Shown here one piece after another: positions 35,145-42,994 of a stretch of 64,000 nt of DNA (position 1 is the first letter of the stretch; each line of letters opens with the position of its first letter). The DNA lies in assembly GCF_005048225.1 (NCBI RefSeq), contig NZ_SUNI01000009.1:83928-147927 (forward strand), in the 5' to 3' direction. Source of the stretch: Paracoccus gahaiensis. Its GTDB lineage: Bacteria > Pseudomonadota > Alphaproteobacteria > Rhodobacterales > Rhodobacteraceae. Both the position numbers and the translations under genes were made by a program. The notes below the pieces were generated by a model, which was not told where the DNA came from, searched no databases, and worked only from the letters and a program-made list of their open reading frames with translations.

Positions 35145-35330
35145 CATCCTTCCCCGGTCGCCGAACCGACCTGTGAACGGGATGTCTGTCCTCCCCCCAC
35201 GTGATCGCGGCAAGACTGACGCATCTTATCCGGGTCACTCGGCTTTCAGCCAGGCGGCCCTGCAACGAGCATCGGCGCGGCCATTTCCAAATGCCCGCGC
35301 CTTCATGCCCGATCGCAGGACGCATCCCCT

Positions 35331-35939
35331 CTAGGACGGCGCTGTCAGGCGCCCCGCCCTGGACGCAACGGCGCGGACGATCAGCGCCGAGGCGAGCCCC
35401 AGGACCGCCCCTGCGGCCACGTCGATCGGGTAATGCTTGGCCCGCGGCACCTGGATGACGGCGACGACCGCTGCGGCGAGCAGGACGGGAACCGACGTCC
35501 TGGGCAGGTTGCAGGCCATCGCGGTCGCGACGGCGACGGCGCCGGCGGTATGCCCGGACGGGAACGAGGATTCTTCGCCGCCCTGCCCCTCGTCCGGCTC
35601 GAAGCGATAGGTCTGCCGGTCGATCATCACGTTCGGACGCGTGCGGCGCACCCGGTTCTTGACGGCGCGCTTGATCACATTGGCCAGCACATGGGCGGCC
35701 ATCATCTGCAGCCCGGTCCGCGCAAGGCGGGGACGGTCCGCCAGCACGCCCGCGCCGGTCACGCCGGCGCAGAGGATCGACAGCGGGATCTGGTCGGCGA
35801 TCTCGCTGCAGGACCCCAGAGCCTTGACCACTGGATGGTGACGATAGCGGGCGGCCTTGCCGGCCGCCTCCTTGTCGGCCTCTTCGATCGAGGAGGGCGC
35901 ATCCGATGCACCCTCGGGGCGGGGGGCCATATCGTTCAT
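35331..35939 (-). CDS. PAP2 family phosphatase
   Basis: Membrane phosphatase of 202 residues. The three PAP2 motifs are visible: KNRVRRTRP (KxxxxxxRP), FPSGHTA (PSGH) and VPRAKHYPIDVAAG (RxxxHxxxD). Hydrophobic helices surround them. Substrates in this family are lipid phosphates or undecaprenyl pyrophosphate; the real one is unknown. An N-terminal acidic stretch of about 40 residues is cytoplasmic. The ATG at 35939 is preferred over longer frames without homology. First host gene right of the element. Confidence 0.8.
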   Translation of the reverse strand: MNDMAPRPEGASDAPSSIEEADKEAAGKAARYRHHPVVKALGSCSEIADQIPLSILCAGVTGAGVLADRPRLARTGLQMMAAHVLANVIKRAVKNRVRRTRPNVMIDRQTYRFEPDEGQGGEESSFPSGHTAGAVAVATAMACNLPRTSVPVLLAAAVVAVIQVPRAKHYPIDVAAGAVLGLASALIVRAVASRAGRLTAPS

Positions 35940-36200
35940 GTCATCAAAACTCTCGTCAGGGTGGTCGACCGGTCTTTCGGCCAGAGGTCCCGAAGCCGGA
36001 TGCCGGTCCCGGAGTTCCGCCGCATCCCCCAAACTCTCCGTGCGGCAGGCGGCCTCAGGCGGCATCCGGTAAATCGGTAACAGGCCGCGCCTGCCGCCCG
36101 GCCCCGGCTTGCCAGTCCCGGCGCGACAGGACAAGGATGTGCCCGGGATCGCCCGATCCGCGCAGGGCGTCCTGCGGCACCAAGATTACAGGAGACATCC

Positions 36201-37208
36201 ATGCGTCGGAAAAGCCTGACACAGTTTCTGGTCGAGCAGCAGCGCGAGCACGAATCCCTGCCCGCGCAGCTGCGCCTGCTGCTAGAGGTCGTGGCCCGCG
36301 CCTGCAAGCGCATCGGCTATACCGTCAACCAGGCGGGGACCGACGGGCTCTTGGGCGACGAGGGCGCGATCAACGTGCAGGGCGAGGCGCAGAAGCGGCT
36401 GGACGTGATGGCCAACGAGATGCTGCTGGAGGCCAACGAATGGGGCGGGCACCTGGCCGCGATGGCCTCGGAGGAAATGGACACGATCCATCCGGTGCCC
36501 AACCGCTATCCGATGGGCGAATACCTGATGATGTTTGATCCGATCGACGGGTCCAGCAATGTCGACGTGGCCCTGTCCGTCGGCACGATCTTCTCGGTGG
36601 TCGAGGCGCCCGCCGACATTTCGGGCCGCACCCCCACGGAGGCCGATTTCCTGATGCCGGGGCGGCGGCAGGTCGCGGCGGGCTATGCGCTTTACGGTCC
36701 GCAGACGCTGCTGGTCCTGTCGGTGGGCACGGGCGTCTACGAGTTCTCGCTGGACCGGACGATGGGCGCGTGGGAGCTGACCGGAGAAAACCTGCGCATC
36801 CCCAAGGGCAAGCGCGAATTCGCCATCAACATGTCCAACCGCCGCCATTGGTCGGCCCCGGTGCGCAGCTATATCGACGACTGCATGGCGGGCAAGGACG
36901 GCCCCCTGGGGCAGGATTACGGGATGCGCTGGACCGGCTCGATGGTGGCCGACATCCACCGCATCCTGAAACGGGGCGGGGTCTTCATGTATCCCTGGGA
37001 CAGCCGCAACCCCAATGCGGCGGGCAAGCTGCGGCTGCTCTACGAGGCCAACCCGATGGGCTTCCTGATCGAGCAGGCCGGTGGCCTGGCCTATGAGGAG
37101 AACCACCCGATCCTGGACATCCAGCCGCAGGCCCTGCACCAGCGCGTCGGCGTGACCATGGGCGACCGGGACGAGGTCGAGCGGATCCTGGGCTATTTCG
37201 ACGCCTGA
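36201..37208 (+). CDS. fbp: Class 1 fructose-1,6-bisphosphatase
   Basis: Gluconeogenic (and Calvin-cycle) phosphatase of 335 residues. Metal and substrate motif [20 protein letters not shown] is intact, with NPYGM-type [12 protein letters not shown] before it, and [20 protein letters not shown] near the C-terminus as in class 1 enzymes. Stands alone, not in a cbb operon, so a gluconeogenic role is more likely than carbon fixation. SD GGAGA lies seven bases before the ATG. Confidence 0.95.
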   Translation: MRRKSLTQFLVEQQREHESLPAQLRLLLEVVARACKRIGYTVNQAGTDGLLGDEGAINVQGEAQKRLDVMANEMLLEANEWGGHLAAMASEEMDTIHPVPNRYPMGEYLMMFDPIDGSSNVDVALSVGTIFSVVEAPADISGRTPTEADFLMPGRRQVAAGYALYGPQTLLVLSVGTGVYEFSLDRTMGAWELTGENLRIPKGKREFAINMSNRRHWSAPVRSYIDDCMAGKDGPLGQDYGMRWTGSMVADIHRILKRGGVFMYPWDSRNPNAAGKLRLLYEANPMGFLIEQAGGLAYEENHPILDIQPQALHQRVGVTMGDRDEVERILGYFDA

Positions 37209-37306
37209 CGGGCCCCCGGCGCTGCGTCATCGCGCGCAGCCTAGGGCCGCTTGAACGCCGCCCCAAAGCCGCGCAGTCTGATCTGGCACCATGACGAGGG
37301 ATGCCC

Positions 37307-38404
37307 ATGCCCGGCGACGCCCCGCGGATCCTGCTTCTGGGGGCGGGACATGCCAACCTGCTGGCGGTCCGCCCCCTGCGCGCGGGCCTGCCCCGGGCCC
37401 GCATCACGCTGGTCGATGCGGGGACCCATGCGACCTATTCGGGAATGGTTCCGGGCCATCTGGCCGGGCATTACGCGGCGGCGGATCTGCGCGTCGATCT
37501 GGCGGATTTCGCCGCCCGCCACGGCCTTGTCTTTCTGCGCGCCCGTGTGGAGGGGATGGACCCGGCCACCCGCAGCGCGCGGCTGGCCCCCGATCCGGCG
37601 GGCGGGGACCGGTCCCTTCACTATGATCTGGCCGTGCTGGATCTGGGCAGCCAGGCCGCCATGCCCGAGATCGCGGGATTTGACCGCCACGCCGTCCCGG
37701 TCAAGCCGCTGGACGGGCTGCTGGCTCGGCTGGCCGATCTGCCCCCCGGGGCGCCCGTCGCGATCATCGGCGGCGGGGTGGCGGGGGCCGAGATCGCGCT
37801 GGCCCTGACGCATCGCCGCGCCGGGATGGTCACGCTGATCGAGGCCGGGCCCGACCTCGCCGCCAGCCTGAGGCCCCGGGCGCGGGCGCATCTCCGCCGG
37901 GCGCTGGACCGCGCCGGGGTGCGGGCGATCACTCAAGCGCGCATCATAAGGATTGAGGCCCGGGGCGTCACGCTGCAGGACGGCACGCGCATCGCCAGCG
38001 CGCTGACCATCGGCAGCGCCGGCGCGCGGGCACAGGGCTGGTGGGCCCGCGATCTGCCTGTGGAGGGCGCGGGCTTCCTGCGCGTCACCCCCACCCTGCA
38101 GGTCGAGGGGCACCCGACCCTGTTCGCCGCCGGGGATTGCGCGGCGATGCTGCACGCCCCGCGCCCCAAGGCGGGGGTCTTCGCGGTCCGGCAGGCGCCG
38201 GTGCTGGCGCAGAACCTGATCGCCGCGCATCGCGGCACGGCGCTGCGGCGTTACGATCCGCAGCGCCATTCTCTGAAGATCGTCTCGCTCGGCGGGCGGA
38301 CGGCGCTGGCCGAATGGCGCGGGCTGACCCTGCACGGGGCGTGGCTGTGGCGCTGGAAGGACCGCATCGACCGCCGCTTCATCGCCGGTCTGCGCGGAGC
38401 GTGA
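37307..38404 (+). CDS. FAD-dependent oxidoreductase, SelD-associated type
   Basis: A 365-residue NDH-2-like flavoprotein. The N-terminal Rossmann motif is GAGHAN, as in the pyridine nucleotide-disulfide oxidoreductase family TIGR03169 that often accompanies or is fused to selenide water dikinase. Further features: VDAGTHATYSGMVPGHLAGH, second nucleotide fold IIGGGVAGAEIALALTHRRA, and LFAAGDCAAM at the FAD site. GAGGG sits six bases before ATG 37307, so I prefer this to ATG 37301. No selD gene is in the window. It lacks a redox cysteine pair, so it probably reduces a quinone or small molecule. Confidence 0.82.
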   Translation: MPGDAPRILLLGAGHANLLAVRPLRAGLPRARITLVDAGTHATYSGMVPGHLAGHYAAADLRVDLADFAARHGLVFLRARVEGMDPATRSARLAPDPAGGDRSLHYDLAVLDLGSQAAMPEIAGFDRHAVPVKPLDGLLARLADLPPGAPVAIIGGGVAGAEIALALTHRRAGMVTLIEAGPDLAASLRPRARAHLRRALDRAGVRAITQARIIRIEARGVTLQDGTRIASALTIGSAGARAQGWWARDLPVEGAGFLRVTPTLQVEGHPTLFAAGDCAAMLHAPRPKAGVFAVRQAPVLAQNLIAAHRGTALRRYDPQRHSLKIVSLGGRTALAEWRGLTLHGAWLWRWKDRIDRRFIAGLRGA

Positions 38405-38437
38405 CGCTGCCCCTCCGGGCGGCACGGGCCAAGGGCC

Positions 38438-39043
38438 TCAGTCGAAGCCTGTCCAGCCCTGATGCCAGCGCAGGACCGTGGTGACCCCGCAGGCCGCGGC
38501 GAAGATCCCCGCCAGCAGGGGAAAGCTGCCCGGAAAGGCGCACATGGCCAGGAACAGGACGATCGTCTCGAACCCTTCGGTCAGGCCGCCGAGGTAATAG
38601 ATCCCCTTGGCCGGAAAATCCGCCGCCTGCCGCCCGCGCTTTGCCGCGATGGCGGCGAAGGCCAGGAAGGACGATCCGGTGCCCACGAAGGCCGCGATCA
38701 GCACCGCCGCCGGCAGCGCGTTGGCCTCCGGATCGTGCAGCGCGAAACCCAAAGGCACCAGCGCGTAGAAGACGAAATCCAGCGCGATGTCCAGAAAGGC
38801 GCCGCGATCCGTGGGCCCGGCGATGCGCGCCACGGCGCCGTCCAGCCCGTCCATCAGCCGGTTGGCGGCGATCAGCAGCCCCGCCGCCAGCCACCAGCCC
38901 AAGGCCAGCGCCGCGACCGCCAGCAGGCCCAGCACGAAGCCCCCGATGCTGAGCATATCGGCGCCCACCCCGCGCCGCGCCAGCCAGCGGGCGGAGGGAT
39001 GCATCGCGGCGCGCAGCGCGGGTTGCAGGCGGGCGTCGATCAT
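38438..39043 (-). CDS. CDP-alcohol phosphatidyltransferase family protein
   Basis: Integral membrane enzyme of 201 residues with the CDP-alcohol signature DGAVARIAGPTDRGAFLDIA plus the following LD (DGxxAR...GxxxDxxxD), intact for metal and CDP binding. About five hydrophobic helices. The family transfers a phosphatidyl group from CDP-diacylglycerol to alcohols; the acceptor cannot be read from sequence. The start (39043) overlaps the stop of the upstream fusion oxidoreductase as ATGA, so the two genes are coupled. Confidence 0.87.
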   Translation of the reverse strand: MIDARLQPALRAAMHPSARWLARRGVGADMLSIGGFVLGLLAVAALALGWWLAAGLLIAANRLMDGLDGAVARIAGPTDRGAFLDIALDFVFYALVPLGFALHDPEANALPAAVLIAAFVGTGSSFLAFAAIAAKRGRQAADFPAKGIYYLGGLTEGFETIVLFLAMCAFPGSFPLLAGIFAAACGVTTVLRWHQGWTGFD

Positions 39044-41184
39044 CCGCGCCTCCAGCGGTGGAACCGCGCGGCCAGGGACAGCGCGCGGGGGCTCACATGG
39101 GCGCGCCGCCAGGACCCGGCGGTGGCCTTGCCGGCCTCGGCCCAGGTCGGATAGGCGTGGATCGTGCCCAGGATCTTCGACAGGCCCAGCCTGTGGCGCA
39201 TGGCCAGGGCAAAGGGCGCGATCATCTCGCCGGCTTCTCCGCCCATGATGGTCACGCCCAGGATGCGGTCCTTGCCCGGCGGGGTCAGCACCGTGACCAT
39301 GCCGCGCGCGGCGCCCTCGGTCACGGCCCGGTCCAGCTGCGCCAGATCGTGACGCGTGACCTCGTGCGGGATGCCCTGATCCCGCGCCTCGGTCTGGGAC
39401 AGGCCGATGCGGGCGATCTGGGGATCGGTGAAGATGACCTGCGGCATCGCCTGCCCCGTGGCCTTGAGGCGCCACAGCCCGCCCAGTAGCGCATTGGCCG
39501 TGGCGATCCCGCCCTGATGGGCGGCGGCATGGGTCAGCTGCCAGGGCCCCGCCACATCGCCCGCCGCCAGGATATGCGGAAAGCGGGTCTCCAGGAAATC
39601 GTTCCTGTCCAGCGGCATGTCGGTCGGGATGCCTAAGGCTTCCAGCCCCAGACCGGACAGCCGGGCGCGGCGGCCGACCGCCACGAGGATCTCGTCGAAG
39701 GGGATGCGGCCCGGGGCGCCGTCGATCTCGATCCACCTGCCGCCGTCATCGACGCCGCAGCGCAGGGGCTTCCGGCCGGTCAGGACGCGGACGCCCTCGG
39801 CCTGCAGCGCGTCCTGCAGCTGCGCCGAGACCTCGGGATCCTCGCGCGCCAGCAGCCGGGGCGCGATCTCGATCTGGGTGACCCGGCTGCCAAGCCGGGC
39901 GAAGGCCTGCGCCAATTCGCAGCCGATGGCCCCGCCGCCCAGCACGACCAGCCGCCGGGGCGCCTGATCGCGGTCGCGCAGCCGGTCCCACAGCGTCTCG
40001 GAGGTCAGCGGATCAACCAGGTCCAGTCCCGGCACCGGCGGCAGGACGGGCTGTGCGCCGGTGGCGAGGATCACCGCCCGGGTGGTCAGCCGCTGCTCCG
40101 ACCCGTCCGGGGCGGTGACCTGCACGGTCCAGGGGTCGGTCAGCCGCGCACGGCCCTGCAGCACCTCGACCCCCAGCCCCCGATAGCGCGCGACGCTGTC
40201 ATGGGGCGCGATGTCGGCGATGATGCGATCCACGCGGGCAATCACATCCGCGAAGGGAATGACGGGGGGCGTGTCCGTCAGGCCCCAGTGCGACGCATGG
40301 CGCATCTGATGGGCCAGCGCCGCGCTGCGGATCAGCGCCTTCGAGGGCACGCAGCTGGTGTTCAGGCAATCGCCGCCCATCGCATGGGCCTCGACCAGCG
40401 TGACCCGCGCCTGCGCCGCCGCCGCCACATAGGCCGAGACCAGCCCCGCCGCGCCCGCGCCGATCACCACCAGATTGCGGTCGAAGCGCCGGGGCCGCGT
40501 CCAGCCCGAGGTGATCGCCCGCATGCGCCACAGCGCCAGCCCCGCCCGCGCAACCCAGGGCAGCAGCGCCAGCGCCGCGAACGAGGCCAGGATCGGCGGC
40601 GAGAGGATGCCCGACAGGCTGTCCAGCGCCGCAAGCTGGGTGCCCGCGTTCACCGTGACCGCCGTTGCCGGCAGCATCCCCAGCTGGCTGACCCCATAGA
40701 AGGTCCGCGCCCGCATCGGGCTGAGCCCCATCAGCAGATTGATGGCGAAGAACGGCACCACCGGGATCAGCCGCATCGAGAACAGAGAGAAGGCCCCGTC
40801 CCGCCGCAGCCCCTCGTCGACCGCCTCGGCCCGGTCGCCAAGCCGGGCCCGTACCCAGTCCCGCAGCAGATAGCGCGCCGCCAGGAAGGCCAGCGTCGCG
40901 CCCAGGGCCGAGGCGAAGGACACGATCACCAGCCCCTGCCAGAAGCCGAACAGCGCGCCTCCGGCCAGCGTCAGCCAGATGGCGATGGGCAGCGACAGGG
41001 CGGTGACGGCGACATAGGCCAGACAGAAGGCCCCGGCGACCGCGACGGGGTGATCCCGGCGCAGATCCCCGATCCCTGCCAACTGCGAACGCAGGGCCTC
41101 GGGGCCGCTCATCTGGCCCTGCAGCAGCCAGGCCAGCCCGGCGGCAAGGGCCGCGAGGCCGATCAGCAGCAGCGGCTTTCTCAT
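39040..41184 (-). CDS. TVP38/TMEM64 domain fused to mercuric-reductase-like oxidoreductase
   Basis: A 714-residue two-part protein. Residues about 1-225 are a TVP38/TMEM64 (DedA-like, SNARE-associated) membrane domain, with LAGGALFGFWQGLVIVSFAS and FSLFSMRLIPVVPFFAINLL. Residues about 240-714 are a flavin disulfide reductase: GAGAAGLVSAYVAAAA (FAD), redox pair in GGDCLNTSCVPSK, NAD-binding VVLGGGAIGCELAQAFARLG, and the dimer-interface IHAYPTWAEAGK. It lacks the N-terminal heavy-metal domain of MerA. Such fusions are known in several bacteria but their substrate is unclear. Head gene of a pair with the CDP-alcohol enzyme; preceded by two tiny overlapping ORFs. Confidence 0.88.
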   Translation of the reverse strand: MRKPLLLIGLAALAAGLAWLLQGQMSGPEALRSQLAGIGDLRRDHPVAVAGAFCLAYVAVTALSLPIAIWLTLAGGALFGFWQGLVIVSFASALGATLAFLAARYLLRDWVRARLGDRAEAVDEGLRRDGAFSLFSMRLIPVVPFFAINLLMGLSPMRARTFYGVSQLGMLPATAVTVNAGTQLAALDSLSGILSPPILASFAALALLPWVARAGLALWRMRAITSGWTRPRRFDRNLVVIGAGAAGLVSAYVAAAAQARVTLVEAHAMGGDCLNTSCVPSKALIRSAALAHQMRHASHWGLTDTPPVIPFADVIARVDRIIADIAPHDSVARYRGLGVEVLQGRARLTDPWTVQVTAPDGSEQRLTTRAVILATGAQPVLPPVPGLDLVDPLTSETLWDRLRDRDQAPRRLVVLGGGAIGCELAQAFARLGSRVTQIEIAPRLLAREDPEVSAQLQDALQAEGVRVLTGRKPLRCGVDDGGRWIEIDGAPGRIPFDEILVAVGRRARLSGLGLEALGIPTDMPLDRNDFLETRFPHILAAGDVAGPWQLTHAAAHQGGIATANALLGGLWRLKATGQAMPQVIFTDPQIARIGLSQTEARDQGIPHEVTRHDLAQLDRAVTEGAARGMVTVLTPPGKDRILGVTIMGGEAGEMIAPFALAMRHRLGLSKILGTIHAYPTWAEAGKATAGSWRRAHVSPRALSLAARFHRWRRG

Positions 41185-41281
41185 CCCGACAGGTCCTGCG
41201 ATGGCGGTCCCGAAGGCGCGGTCATGCGACCCCCGCCCGCAGCGCCGCGGCCAGGTCGAAGATCAGGATCGGTCGGGTCAT
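41181..41281 (-). other. Two overlapping mini-ORFs leading into the fusion gene
   Basis: A 19-codon ORF (41281-41222, MTRPILIFDLAAALRAGVA) with SD GAGGG ends in TGA that overlaps the ATG of a 14-codon ORF (41225-41181, MTAPSGPPSQDLSG), whose TGA in turn overlaps the ATG of the 714-residue gene. A chain of two ATGA couplings could form a translational leader; chance in GC-rich DNA is possible. Confidence 0.35.
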
Positions 41282-41515
41282 GGCGGCCTTCCCTCGGCGC
41301 GGCGCGGATCGCGGGCAGGATGGCCTGCAACCGCCTCCGGGGCCACCCCCTGGCAAAGGAATGCGCGAAACCGCCGCGCCTGCCCGGTCTCCGGGCAAGA
41401 ACGCGCGGTCGCTGAGGGGGAGGCATCACCGGGGACAGGGAGGGACTCGACAGGATGCCGCAGGCTGTGTCAAAAGAACGAAACAGGAACACATTTGATC
41501 GGAGGCACATCCGGA
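41185..41515. other. 331-base intergenic region, divergent promoters
   Basis: Lies between the divergent fusion oxidoreductase and imuB genes. It holds the two mini-ORFs at its left end and a LexA box near its right end (41476-41490). I see no imuA and no other convincing gene. Confidence 0.6.
41476..41490 (+). promoter_or_regulatory. LexA (SOS) box before imuB
   Basis: GAACGAAACAGGAAC is an exact GAAC-N7-GAAC, the reverse complement of the alphaproteobacterial GTTC-N7-GTTC LexA site. It ends 25 bases before the imuB ATG, so LexA would repress the imuB-dnaE2 operon until DNA damage. Confidence 0.88.
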
Positions 41516-42994
41516 ATGGCACGTCGGCTGCTGTCCATCTGGTTTCCGCGGCTGGCCAGCGACCATGCCCTGCGGCACCGCCCGGCCTTGGGGCCCTTCG
41601 CGCTGGTCTCGCAGGCCGGGCGGGGCGACCGGCTGCATTGCCTGAACCTTGCCGCCGAGGCGCGGGGCCTGCATCGCGGCATGGCCCTGGCCGATGCGCG
41701 GGCGATCTGCACCGCGCTGGTCACCCGTCCCGCCTGTCCGGAGGCCGAGGCGGCGGCGCTGGCCGGGCTCTGCCGGTGGACGGGGCGCTATGCGCCCCTG
41801 GTGGCGCCGGACGGGCCGGACGGGCTGATCGCCGACATCACCGGGGTCGCGCATCTCTTCGGTGGCGAGGCCGAGCTGCTGGACGACCTGCAGGCCCGGC
41901 TGGACCGGGGCGGCATCACCGCCCGCAGCGGCATCGCCGGAACGCGGGGCGCGGCCCATGCGCAGGCCCGCCACGGCGGCGGGATCATCGCGCCCGAGGC
42001 CCTCGTGCCGACGATGGCGGTCCTGCCAGTGGCGGCGCTGCGCATCGAGGCCGAGATGGCGCAGGCCCTGGCCCGCAGCGGCCTGTCGCGCATCGGCGAT
42101 CTGGTCGCCCTGCCCCGGGCGCCCCTGGCACGGCGCTTCGGCCCGGATCTGGTGCGGCGGCTGGATCAGGCCCTGGGCCATCTGCCCGAGCCGGTCGGAG
42201 CCCCGCCTCGGCAGGCCCGTTTCGGCGCCCGCATGATCCTGCCCGAGCCCATCGGGCGGCATGCCGATGTCATGGCGGGGCTGGGCCGGCTGCTGGAGCA
42301 GCTTTGCGCGCAGCTGGCAGCCCGGGCGATGGGCGCGCGGCGGCTGCAGCTGGACCTGCAGCGGGTGGATCATGCCACCCTTCACGTGCAGATCGGGCTG
42401 GCCCGGCCCCTGCGCGACCCGGCACGGATCGCGGCGCTCTTCTCGGCCAAGGTCGCGGATCTGGATGCGGGCTTCGGCATCGAGGCCCTGCGGCTGAGCG
42501 CCCCGGTGACCGAGCCTCTGGCCCCCGAGCAGATCACCACCCGGGGCGGCAACCCGGCGCGCGACGACATGGCCGACCTGATTTCCCGGCTTGGCAACCG
42601 CATCGGCTTTGCGGGCGTGCAGCGCCTGCACCCTGCCCCCAGCCTGACGCCCGAGCGCAGCTTCCGCCTGTCCCCGGCCACCGGAGCACCCGACCCGGAC
42701 CCCGCCCCTGTCCCCAACGCGGGACCACCCCGGCCCATCGCGCTCTTTCCGCCCGAGCCGGTGCTGGGCGCCACCGGCCATCCTCCCGTCCGCTTCCGCT
42801 GGCGCCGGACCAGCTTCACCACCCTGCGCGCCACCGGGCCCGAGCGGATCGCCCCGGAATGGTGGCTGGACGATCCCGCCTGGCAGGGCGGCCTGCGCAA
42901 CTACTGGCGCATCGAGACGGCCCAGGGCCCGCGCCTGTGGATGTTCCACACCCCCCGCCAGGACCACTGGTCCGTGCAGGGCGAATTCGCATGA
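41516..42994 (+). CDS. imuB: ImuB, inactive Y-family polymerase homologue
   Basis: A 492-residue Y-family DNA polymerase-like protein that bridges the sliding clamp and DnaE2 in SOS mutagenesis. The N-terminus MARRLLSIWFPRLASDHALR lacks the metal-binding acidic residues of active Y-family enzymes, and LIADITGVAHLFGGEAELLD replaces the SIDE motif, as expected for ImuB. The C-terminal part ends PEWWLDDPAWQGGLRNYWRI and RLWMFHTPRQDHWSVQGEFA, typical of the family. ATG 41516 is preceded by GGAGG; longer frames upstream are not family-like. Coupled to dnaE2 by ATGA overlap. A LexA box controls it; imuA is missing next to it. Confidence 0.92.
   Translation: MARRLLSIWFPRLASDHALRHRPALGPFALVSQAGRGDRLHCLNLAAEARGLHRGMALADARAICTALVTRPACPEAEAAALAGLCRWTGRYAPLVAPDGPDGLIADITGVAHLFGGEAELLDDLQARLDRGGITARSGIAGTRGAAHAQARHGGGIIAPEALVPTMAVLPVAALRIEAEMAQALARSGLSRIGDLVALPRAPLARRFGPDLVRRLDQALGHLPEPVGAPPRQARFGARMILPEPIGRHADVMAGLGRLLEQLCAQLAARAMGARRLQLDLQRVDHATLHVQIGLARPLRDPARIAALFSAKVADLDAGFGIEALRLSAPVTEPLAPEQITTRGGNPARDDMADLISRLGNRIGFAGVQRLHPAPSLTPERSFRLSPATGAPDPDPAPVPNAGPPRPIALFPPEPVLGATGHPPVRFRWRRTSFTTLRATGPERIAPEWWLDDPAWQGGLRNYWRIETAQGPRLWMFHTPRQDHWSVQGEFA

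Noticed and set aside
35145..35330. Region right of attR, searched for a remnant gene
   Set aside because: No frame with protein-like sequence, no RNA structure and no second repeat; host intergenic DNA.
41181..41522. 113-codon minus-strand ORF over the imuB promoter
   Set aside because: Crosses the LexA box, lacks family features and starts opposite the imuB start; the smaller coupled mini-ORFs in another frame look more plausible.
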